Source: Brevundimonas bullata
GTDB lineage: Bacteria > Pseudomonadota > Alphaproteobacteria > Caulobacterales > Caulobacteraceae
NCBI RefSeq assembly: GCF_003350205.1
Contig: NZ_QLLC01000009.1
Span: forward strand, 1 to 64,000
DNA length: 64,000 nucleotides
Direction of reading: 5' to 3'
Shown here piece by piece: positions 57,452-64,000 of this stretch. Made by a program: the position numbers and the translations under genes. Every line of letters starts with the position of its first letter. The stretch's first letter is position 1. Below the pieces are notes generated by a model. The model ran no database searches and was not told the DNA's origin. It worked only from the letters and a program-made list of their open reading frames with translations.

Positions 57452-59527
57452 TCAGAAGCGGGCGCGAACACCCAAGACCAGGTTGCGGCCCCGCTGCGGG
57501 GCGGTTTCGGCCAGGAAGGAGGCGTGGTTCAGCGCCAGTTCGTCCAGCAGGTTGGTCCCGCGCAGGAAGATCTGAGACTTCACCCCGGCCAGTTCCACGT
57601 CATAGGCCACGGTGGCGTTGACCATGTTGTAGCCCGGCGTCTCGCTCTCGAAGGCGGCGATGTCGTTCTGCTTGAAGGTGCGGCTATATTCGACGTCGCC
57701 CGACCATGGCCCGGCGAAGGCCTCGGCCCGGACGCCCAGGCGCGCCGCCGGGATGCGGGGCAGGTTGCCGCCGTCGCCCTTCAGCTCGCCGCGCACATAG
57801 TCGCCGAAGACCGTGGCCGACAGCCAGGGGGTCAGCTGCTGGCGCACCTCGCCTTCCAGCCCGGTGAAGGTCGCGTCGGCCTGGCTGTATTGGATCAGGC
57901 GGAAGTCCTCGAACTGATCCAGGGTGCGGGCGAAGATGTAGTCGTCATAGACGTAGTGATAGGCGCTGACCGAGGCCGTGGTGGACCCCGCCGTCTTGCG
58001 CAGCGTCAGTTCCAGGGCGTTGGCGGTTTCGACGTCCAGGCCGCTGTCGCCGATCTCATAGGTGTTGGTCGCGAGGTGGACGCCGTCGGCATAGAGTTCC
58101 TGCGCCGAGGGGGCGCGTTGCGAGCGCGACAGCGACACGGCGCCGGACCAGCCGGGCATGAAGTGCCAGACCGCCGAGCCCGAGATCGAGAAGGGCTTGT
58201 GCTCGGTGTCGGCCAGGCCGATGGCCGAGGCCTCCTGCCATTCCTGACGCAGGGCGCCTTCCAGGTGCCAGTCGCCCAGTTCATATTCCTCCATCACGAA
58301 CAGGCCGGTGTTCTTGGTCGTGCTGGGGGCCAGGAAGCTTTCCTCGCCGACGGCGGCGAAGTCGCTCTTGCTCAGTTGCAGGCCGACCACGCCCTTGAAG
58401 CCGGCGATCTCGCGATGCTGGGCCTCGATGCGGCCGTCATAGCCCTCGTTGGTGAAGGTGGTCGAGACGACGCCTTCTTCCAGTTCCTGATGCTGGTAGT
58501 CGGTGTAGCCGGCGCGCAGACGCAGGTTCTCGATGCCGGGCAGGGGATCGCGCAGTTCACCGCGCAGATCGACGCGGCGGCTCTTCAGCCGGACCTCGGG
58601 CACGCCGTGGTCGTGATCGTGCTCTTCGCCTTCCTCATGATCGTGGCCGTCATGGTCGTGATCATCGTGACCGCCGCAATGCAGATGGTCGCCGTGCGGG
58701 TGGCAGCCCTCGTATTCGTGAGTGTGGCCCGCCAGGCCGTAACGGCTGGTCTGTTCGGTATAGGCCGCGCCCAGATAGCCGCGCGAACCGATGTATGAGG
58801 CGCCCAGCGTCGCGGTCGAGGTATCGTTGTAGGAGCCGTCCAGACGCGGTTCGTCCCAGTCCGGGACCTTGTAGTCGTCGGCCTTGCGCGCGGCGGCTTC
58901 GACGCGAACGGCGAAGTTGCCTGCGCCGACCGTCAGGCCGACCACGCCAGCCTCTTCGTTGTCGACCGAGCCGCGACGGTATTCGACCACGCCCTCGCCG
59001 TTGTTGGCGGGGATGCGGGTGGGGATCTTCTTGTCCAGCAGGTTGACCGCGCCGCCAATGGCGCCGCCGCCATAGAGCAGGGCCGAGGGACCGCGCAGGA
59101 TTTCGATGCCTTCCAGCAGCAGCGGCTCGCCGCTGATCGCGTGGTCGGGCGAGACTTCCGAGGCGTCCATCAGACCGGCGCCTTCGCTCAGCACCTTGAC
59201 GCGCGGGGCGGCCTGGCCGCGCACCACCGGACGGCTGGCGCCGCCGCCGAAGGTGTCGGAGTTGACGCCGGGAATGCTGCTGAGGGTGTCGCCCAGGGTC
59301 GACTGGCGGCGGTGGACCAGTTCGTCGCCGCTCAGCAGGGCGACGTGCGAGCCTACGTCGTCGCCGGCACGGCCCAGGGGCAGGGCGCGGACCACCACAT
59401 CGGCGATCTCGGTCGGCTCGTCCTGATGCGCGGTCTGGATGACGTCGTCAGCCGCAAAGGCGTTGCAGGAGAGGGCGGCGGCCCCGGCGGCGGTCAGCAG
59501 AAAGGTTTGAAGTCGCAAGGCACGCAT
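57452..59527 (-). CDS. znuD: TonB-dependent zinc receptor, ZnuD-like
   Basis: Outer-membrane zinc importer of 691 residues. A signal peptide (LQTFLLTAAGAAALSCNAFA) is followed by a TonB box (IADVVVRALP), the plug (SRPVVRGQAAPRVKVLSEGA, then ILRGPSALLYGGGAIGGAVN) and a barrel ending in NLVLGVRARF. Residues 268-307 carry 14 His plus several Asp/Glu and two Cys, typical of ZnuD loops that catch zinc. The start is ATG at 59527. A Zur-like operator lies 24 bases upstream. Expected to be derepressed when zinc is scarce. Confidence 0.93.
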   Translation of the reverse strand: MRALRLQTFLLTAAGAAALSCNAFAADDVIQTAHQDEPTEIADVVVRALPLGRAGDDVGSHVALLSGDELVHRRQSTLGDTLSSIPGVNSDTFGGGASRPVVRGQAAPRVKVLSEGAGLMDASEVSPDHAISGEPLLLEGIEILRGPSALLYGGGAIGGAVNLLDKKIPTRIPANNGEGVVEYRRGSVDNEEAGVVGLTVGAGNFAVRVEAAARKADDYKVPDWDEPRLDGSYNDTSTATLGASYIGSRGYLGAAYTEQTSRYGLAGHTHEYEGCHPHGDHLHCGGHDDHDHDGHDHEEGEEHDHDHGVPEVRLKSRRVDLRGELRDPLPGIENLRLRAGYTDYQHQELEEGVVSTTFTNEGYDGRIEAQHREIAGFKGVVGLQLSKSDFAAVGEESFLAPSTTKNTGLFVMEEYELGDWHLEGALRQEWQEASAIGLADTEHKPFSISGSAVWHFMPGWSGAVSLSRSQRAPSAQELYADGVHLATNTYEIGDSGLDVETANALELTLRKTAGSTTASVSAYHYVYDDYIFARTLDQFEDFRLIQYSQADATFTGLEGEVRQQLTPWLSATVFGDYVRGELKGDGGNLPRIPAARLGVRAEAFAGPWSGDVEYSRTFKQNDIAAFESETPGYNMVNATVAYDVELAGVKSQIFLRGTNLLDELALNHASFLAETAPQRGRNLVLGVRARF

Positions 59528-59550
59528 CCCCGTTACAATGTCGCGAACTT

Positions 59551-59568
59551 GATATGTTATAGTGTATC
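59551..59568. promoter_or_regulatory. Zur-like operator
   Basis: GATATGTTATAGTGTATC is an imperfect dyad with GATA/TATC ends and a central TTATA. It resembles the alphaproteobacterial Zur box (GATATGTTATAACATATC type, from memory). Its position, 24 bases before the znuD-like ATG and 90 before the lipoprotein ATG, suits repression of one or both genes. Confidence 0.6.
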
Positions 59569-59657
59569 ACTACGCAACCGCCTCGCTGCATTTCCTGACA
59601 AGCGGAGCCTTTGACGAAGAGCGGCGTTCGGACGGGACACCCTCAGAGAGGCCGACC

Positions 59658-60512
59658 ATGACCCGTACCGCCGTTGCGCTGATAACCTGTCTCGGCCTGA
59701 CCGCAGCCGCCTGTTCGCAGGAGGCGCCGCCGACGACCGCTCCGGTCGAGGCGCCGGTCGCCCCGCTCGCCGCCGCCGTCGGCTATGCCTGCGAGAGCGG
59801 CAAGGTGGTCACTGTGACCTACCCGGACACGGAGACGGCTCGGGTGTCCTATGACGGTCGTGACTATGTCCTGGCCAGCGCCGTCTCGGCCAGCGGGGCG
59901 CGCTACGCCGGGCAGGGGCTGGAATGGTGGACCGCCAGCCGCGACGGGCAGGAAAGCGGAACCCTCAGCCGACTGTCGCCGAATGATACGACAGGCGGGA
60001 CCATCATCGAGCGTTGCAGTCGCCCGGTCCCGGCGCTGGCTCCGTCGCCCGAGGCGCCGTGCATCGGGACCAATCTAAGGCTGTCGGTCGAGGGCGGCGA
60101 CGCGGGCATGGGCAATCGCCTCACCACCCTGGCCTTGCAGAATGTCGGGACGCAGACCTGCAGCCTGACCGGCTATCCGACCGTGACGCTGGCCGATGCG
60201 GGCGACCGTGTCCTGACGGCGGTCAAGGCGGTGCAGGAGCCGGGGAGTTACTTCACGCAGGGAATGACGTCGACGCCGGTCGCGCTGAAGCCCCGGTCCA
60301 AGGCCTATTTCGATCTGGCCTGGAACGTCGTGCCGCATGAAGCCGAGGGCGAAAAGGCCTGTCCCGAGGCCAAGACCCTGCGCCTGACGACCCCCGGCGA
60401 TACGGCCTTGGTCACGCTCCCGCTGGCCCTGACCGCGTGCGGGAGGCAAATTCGCGTCAGCCCATTTCGTCCGGTAAGCGAGGCTTCGGCCAGACCTGCC
60501 CCTGCGGCCTGA
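59658..60512 (+). CDS. MliC/DUF4232 two-domain lipoprotein
   Basis: A 284-residue exported lipoprotein with lipobox LTAAAC (Cys near residue 19). The first domain (about residues 43-118) resembles MliC, the C-type lysozyme inhibitor: ACESGKVVTVTYPDTETARV and GQGLEWWTASRDGQESGTLS. The second (about 135-270) resembles DUF4232: TNLRLSVEGGDAGMGN and TQTCSLTGYPTVTLADAGDR, with Cys pairs. ATG at 59658 has GAGAGG 6 bases upstream and gives the lipobox. The pairing of these domains suggests a periplasmic, possibly lysozyme-protective, role. It is divergent from the zinc receptor and near its Zur-like site. Confidence 0.8.
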   Translation: MTRTAVALITCLGLTAAACSQEAPPTTAPVEAPVAPLAAAVGYACESGKVVTVTYPDTETARVSYDGRDYVLASAVSASGARYAGQGLEWWTASRDGQESGTLSRLSPNDTTGGTIIERCSRPVPALAPSPEAPCIGTNLRLSVEGGDAGMGNRLTTLALQNVGTQTCSLTGYPTVTLADAGDRVLTAVKAVQEPGSYFTQGMTSTPVALKPRSKAYFDLAWNVVPHEAEGEKACPEAKTLRLTTPGDTALVTLPLALTACGRQIRVSPFRPVSEASARPAPAA

Positions 60513-60557
60513 AATCAGGGGTTCAAACCTGCCTGAATTCAGCGTAGCGGAGAAATC

Positions 60558-61760
60558 ATGACCCAGAGCACCAATACGGTCTTCTACGACCGCATCTCCG
60601 CCGAACTGGCCGACATCGACGCCCAGGGCCTGACCAAGCCCGAGCGCGTCATCGCCTCGCGTCAGGGGCCGGTGATTTCGGTCAACGGCCGCGAGGTCCT
60701 GAACTTCTGCGCCAACAACTATCTCGGCCTCGCCGGCGACGAGCGCGTGACCCAGGCGGGCATCAAGGCGATGGAGACGTGGGGCGCGGGCACGGCCTCG
60801 GTCCGCTTCATCTGCGGCACGCTGGAAATCCACAAGGAGCTGGAACGCGCCATCGCCGACTACCTCGGCTTTGAAGACACCATCCTGTTCGCCGCCGCCT
60901 TTGACGCCAACGGCGGCATCTTCGAGCCCCTGTTCGGGGCCGAGGACGCCATCGTCTCGGACAGCCTGAACCACGCCTCGATCATCGACGGCGTGCGCCT
61001 GTGCAAGGCCAAGCGCTATCGCTTCGCCACCTCGGACATGGCCGATCTGGAAGCCCAACTGAAGCAGGCCCGGGCCGACGGCGCGCGCGAGATCATCATC
61101 GCCACCGACGGCGCCTTCTCGATGGACGGCTATATCGCCAGGCTGAAGGAGATCCGGACCCTGGCTGACCAGTACGGCGCCCTGATCATGGTCGACGACT
61201 GCCACGCCACCGGCTTCCTGGGCGACAAGGGGCGCGGCTCATATGCTCATCACGGCGTCGAGGTGGACTTCGTCACCGGCACCTTCGGCAAGGCTCTGGG
61301 CGGCGCCATGGGCGGCTTCATCTGCGCCAAGGCCAATGTCGTGGCCCTGCTGAAGCAGCGGGCGCGGCCCTATCTCTTCTCCAACGCCCTGGCGCCCGCC
61401 GTCTGCGGTTCGTCGCTAGAAGCCATTCGCATCGCCGCGGGCGAGGAGGGCGACGCCCTGCGCGCCCAGCTGTTCGCCAACGCCGCGCGGTTCCGCTCGG
61501 CCATGACCGAGGCGGGCTTCACCCTGCAACCGGGCGAGCACCCCATCATCCCCGTCATGCTGGGCGACGCCAAGCTGGCGCAGGATATGGCGGCGCGGAT
61601 GCTGGAACTGGGCGTCTACGTCATCGGCTTCAGCTTCCCGGTGGTGCCGCGCGGCCAGGCCCGCATCCGCACCCAGATGTCGGCCGCCCACACCTTTGAA
61701 CAGATCGACGCCGCCGTGGCGGCGTTCACGACGGCTGGTAAAGAACTGGGAGTGATTTGA
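60558..61760 (+). CDS. kbl: Glycine C-acetyltransferase (2-amino-3-ketobutyrate CoA ligase)
   Basis: PLP enzyme that splits 2-amino-3-ketobutyrate into glycine and acetyl-CoA, second step of threonine breakdown. The 400-residue protein shows NFCANNYLGLAGDERV, the glycine-rich SVRFICGTLEIHKELE, PLP-aspartate region MVDDCHATGFLG and PLP-lysine in TFGKALGGAMGGF. The stop overlaps the tdh ATG by one base (TGATG), giving a kbl-tdh operon. No regulator is adjacent. Length and motifs are those of a normal active enzyme. Confidence 0.96.
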   Translation: MTQSTNTVFYDRISAELADIDAQGLTKPERVIASRQGPVISVNGREVLNFCANNYLGLAGDERVTQAGIKAMETWGAGTASVRFICGTLEIHKELERAIADYLGFEDTILFAAAFDANGGIFEPLFGAEDAIVSDSLNHASIIDGVRLCKAKRYRFATSDMADLEAQLKQARADGAREIIIATDGAFSMDGYIARLKEIRTLADQYGALIMVDDCHATGFLGDKGRGSYAHHGVEVDFVTGTFGKALGGAMGGFICAKANVVALLKQRARPYLFSNALAPAVCGSSLEAIRIAAGEEGDALRAQLFANAARFRSAMTEAGFTLQPGEHPIIPVMLGDAKLAQDMAARMLELGVYVIGFSFPVVPRGQARIRTQMSAAHTFEQIDAAVAAFTTAGKELGVI

Positions 61761-62806
61761 TGGCGGACATGATGAAGGCTCTGGCCAAGACCAAGCCCGA
61801 CGTCGGCCTTGAGCTGATCGACGCCCCGATTCCCGTGGCGGGCGACGAGGACGTGCTGATCCGCGTCCACCGCACCGCCGTCTGCGGCACCGACATCCAC
61901 ATCTGGAACTGGGACGAGTGGTCCCAGAAGAACGTGCCCGTCCCGATGATCACCGGCCACGAGTTCGCCGGCGAGATCGTCGCCATCGGCAAGGACGTGG
62001 ATCGCCGACTGAAGATCGGCCAGCGCGTCTCGGCCGAGGGTCACGTCATCGACCTGAACTCCGAAGCCGCCCGCGCCGGTCACTTCCACCTGGACCCCGA
62101 CACGCGCGGCATCGGCGTGAACCGTCAGGGCGCCTTCGCCGAGTTCGTGGTGGCCCCGGCCTTCAACGTCATCGAACTGCCCGATGACGTCCCCTATGAG
62201 ATCGGCTCGATCCTGGACCCCTTCGGCAACGCCGTGCACACGGCGCAGCAGTTCGACCTGTTGGGCGAGGACGTGCTGGTCACGGGCGCGGGTCCCATCG
62301 GCATGATGGCCGCTGCGGTCGCGCGCCACGCGGGGGCTCGCACCGTGGTCCTGACCGATATCAACGACTTCCGTCTGGAACTTGCGCAAAAGGTTGCGCC
62401 GGGCGTGCGCACGGTCAACACCACCAAGGAAGACCTGCGTGACGTCATGCACGAGCTGGGCCTGAAGGTCGGCTTCGACGTGGCGCTGGAGATGTCGGGC
62501 TCGCCCATCGCCTTCAAGCAGTGCGTCGACACCCTGATCATGGGCGGCGGCATGGCCATGCTGGGCATTCCGTCCAAGCCGATGGAGACGGACTGGGGCG
62601 CGATCATCCTGAAGGCCCTGACCATCAAGGGCGTCTATGGGCGCGAGATGTTCACCACCTGGCGCAAGATGCTGGGCCTGCTGAAGGCCGGTCTGGACCT
62701 GACGCCGCTGATCACCCATCAGATGCCCTATCAGGACTTCGAGGCGGGCTTCGAGGCCATGCGCTCGGGCCAGTCGGGCAAGGTCGTCTTGAACTGGGCC
62801 GACTGA
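61760..62806 (+). CDS. tdh: L-threonine 3-dehydrogenase
   Basis: NAD-dependent zinc dehydrogenase, first step of threonine catabolism, 348 residues. Catalytic zinc site: Cys in TAVCGTDIHIWNWDEW and GHEFAGEIV. The Rossmann motif is VTGAGPIGMMAAAVA. C-terminal family marks are GVYGREMFTTWRKM and RSGQSGKVVLNW. In the position where Escherichia coli Tdh has the four-cysteine structural-zinc loop (CGHCRNCRGGRTHLC), this protein reads VIDLNSEAARAGHFHLDPDT, with no Cys. So the structural zinc is probably absent. Start ATG at 61760 (1-base overlap with kbl); TTG at 61757 is the alternative. A terminator-like hairpin follows. Confidence 0.92.
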   Translation: MADMMKALAKTKPDVGLELIDAPIPVAGDEDVLIRVHRTAVCGTDIHIWNWDEWSQKNVPVPMITGHEFAGEIVAIGKDVDRRLKIGQRVSAEGHVIDLNSEAARAGHFHLDPDTRGIGVNRQGAFAEFVVAPAFNVIELPDDVPYEIGSILDPFGNAVHTAQQFDLLGEDVLVTGAGPIGMMAAAVARHAGARTVVLTDINDFRLELAQKVAPGVRTVNTTKEDLRDVMHELGLKVGFDVALEMSGSPIAFKQCVDTLIMGGGMAMLGIPSKPMETDWGAIILKALTIKGVYGREMFTTWRKMLGLLKAGLDLTPLITHQMPYQDFEAGFEAMRSGQSGKVVLNWAD

Positions 62807-62826
62807 TCCGCGCCTGAAGCGAACCC

Positions 62827-62859
62827 AAGGCCCTCTGACCGCAAGGCAGGGGGCTTTTT
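62827..62859 (+). terminator. Terminator after kbl-tdh
   Basis: An imperfect stem, AAGGCCCTCTGACC with GGCAGGGGGCTT around GCAA, followed by TTTTT. Confidence 0.75.
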
Positions 62860-62898
62860 CGTGTCCGGCCTGCCCCGAACCTGGGCGCGGTCGTCATT

Positions 62899-63921
62899 TC
62901 ATTGGGGCGACAGCAGCCGGATCAGGCGGGGCTCGAAGCCTTTGGCCTCCGCGCCGGGCAGGGCTTCGGCAAGGCCGCCGTTTTCGAACAGGTCCAGCAC
63001 GCGCGGGTGGACGTAGGCGGCGCGGCAGACCGTGGGGGTGTTGCCGAGCAGGCCGGACACCGCCTTGACGCAGAGGGTGACTTTGCGCCGGGCGTCGGTG
63101 GGGGAGGTCGGCGGCTCCATGTCGCGCAGGGCGCGGGCGGCGGCTGCCGTTCCGGCCCAGGTGCGGAAGTCCTTGGCTGAGAACTGCTCGCCCAGGGCGT
63201 CGCGAATATAGGCGTTCACGTCGTCCGAGGTGACGGCATGCAGGTCGCCGTCGCCGTCGCGATACTTGAACAGATGCTGGCCGGGCAGGCCCTCCAGTGT
63301 GCGCAGGGTGCGGGCCAGGCGCTGGTCGCGGACGCTGATCCGGTGGTCCTTGCCGCTCTTGCCGCGGAACTCAAAGGTCAGGGCGGCGCCGTCCACCTCC
63401 AGATGACGCTTGTGCAGGGTGGTCAGGCCGAAGCTGCGGTTCTGGCGGGCGTATTCGGCGTTGCCGACGCGGATCAGGGTGATCTCCAGCAGGCGGACGG
63501 CGGTGGCCAGCACCTTGTCCCGGCACGGCCCGCGTCGTGCCAGATCCTGTTCCACCCGCTCGCGCAGTTTCGGCAGCTTGCGGGCGAAGGCGGCCAGGCG
63601 GTCGAACTTGGCGTTGGCGGCGTGGCGGGTCCAGTCGGGGTGATAGCGGTATTGCTTGCGTCCCTTGAGGTCGCGGCCCGTCGCCTGGATATGGCCGTTG
63701 GCGCGCGGGCAGATCCAGACCTCGGTCCAGGCGGGCGGGATGGCCAGGGCGCGGATGCGGTCCAGCGTCCTGGCGTCACGAATGGGCTGTCCGTCGCGGT
63801 CGCGATAGGAAAACCCCTTGCCCGAGCGGCGACGGGTGAGGCCCAGGCTGTCGTCATTGCACCAGCTGAGTCCCTCAGGGATGTCCGGGGCGGTCGGAAG
63901 GCGGGCGGCGCCGTCGGGCAT
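62899..63921 (-). CDS. DNA topoisomerase IB
   Basis: Type IB topoisomerase of the poxvirus-like bacterial family, 340 residues, relaxing supercoils by a 3-prime-phosphotyrosine intermediate. Core residues: SGKGFSYRDRDGQPIRDA, RYHPDWTRHAANAKFDRL, RVGNAEYARQNRSFGLTTL (catalytic Arg), KSGKDHRISVRD, KDFRTWAGT (catalytic Arg), and CRAAYVHPRVLDLF (catalytic Tyr). ATG at 63921 (MPDGAARLP) has AGGA 9 bases upstream; TTG at 63951 is less likely. Monocistronic and convergent with kbl-tdh. The last 49 bases of the window show nothing I can name. Confidence 0.93.
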   Translation of the reverse strand: MPDGAARLPTAPDIPEGLSWCNDDSLGLTRRRSGKGFSYRDRDGQPIRDARTLDRIRALAIPPAWTEVWICPRANGHIQATGRDLKGRKQYRYHPDWTRHAANAKFDRLAAFARKLPKLRERVEQDLARRGPCRDKVLATAVRLLEITLIRVGNAEYARQNRSFGLTTLHKRHLEVDGAALTFEFRGKSGKDHRISVRDQRLARTLRTLEGLPGQHLFKYRDGDGDLHAVTSDDVNAYIRDALGEQFSAKDFRTWAGTAAAARALRDMEPPTSPTDARRKVTLCVKAVSGLLGNTPTVCRAAYVHPRVLDLFENGGLAEALPGAEAKGFEPRLIRLLSPQ

Positions 63922-64000
63922 GGCTTGTGATCCTGAAGATGCGACGACCAACGGACCGTGAGCCTACCGGGTTCCTCTTGACCGCGAGCGCCGGGCGGAG

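Overview
The window reads as a chromosomal segment of a high-GC alphaproteobacterium, most likely of the Caulobacterales and close to Brevundimonas. That placement is an inference from four things: strong G/C bias at third codon positions, many TonB-dependent receptors, alphaproteobacterial families (COQ9, TIGR02444, DUF465/YdcH, ScfR-type regulator, TorF-type porin), and dispersed palindromic intergenic elements. I see no tRNA, rRNA, CRISPR array, transposase, integrase or phage gene. About 50 protein genes are tightly packed on both strands.

Layout. 1-13.8 kb is mostly housekeeping: glycerophosphodiesterase, Hsp33, a bifunctional SerB-SerA fusion, a GDSL autotransporter esterase, an M23 peptidase, a two-gene ABC exporter, rpsU, coq9, purE-purK and a diguanylate cyclase. 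13.8-15.5 kb holds two DUF465 genes, a TIGR02444 gene and ubiX. 15.6-20.5 kb is a FecI-FecR-TonB receptor (STN-domain) trans-envelope signalling locus. 20.7-25.0 kb has a dicarboxylate/amino-acid symporter and a large M14 metallopeptidase. 25.5-34.2 kb is a complete high-affinity potassium operon (micro-ORF, kdpF, kdpA, kdpB, a TorF-type porin, kdpC, kdpD, kdpE), followed by cobQ. 35.8-42.3 kb has an OmpA lipoprotein, a TonB-like protein, a LysR regulator divergent from mmsA, and a TetR/carboxylesterase pair. The TetR/esterase pair is divergent from a TonB receptor (42.5-44.8 kb).

44.8-54.6 kb is a complete propionyl-CoA to succinyl-CoA module: a PccR/ScfR-type regulator, pccB, pccA, both methylmalonyl-CoA mutase subunits and the epimerase. 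With mmsA upstream, which makes propionyl-CoA from valine catabolism, this is a coherent odd-chain/branched-chain carbon route. The mutase needs B12, and cobQ at 34.3 kb is the only cobalamin gene in view. 54.7-59.5 kb holds two TonB receptors. The second is a ZnuD-like zinc receptor with a 14-histidine segment and a Zur-like operator. The end holds an MliC/DUF4232 lipoprotein, the threonine catabolic operon kbl-tdh, and a type IB topoisomerase.

The most unusual structure is at 47.94-48.59 kb. A small GIY-YIG nuclease gene sits between pccB and pccA, on the opposite strand, bracketed by two direct copies of a roughly 100-bp double-hairpin palindrome whose stems show compensatory base changes. 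Related palindromes lie elsewhere in the window (11.4, 22.1 and 54.6 kb). This looks like a candidate mobile or repeat-maintaining cassette. Other notable points are the SerB-SerA fusion, a threonine dehydrogenase lacking the structural-zinc cysteines, a porin inside the kdp operon, a 17-bp perfect inverted repeat overlapping the pccR start codon, and a probable CTG start for rpsU.
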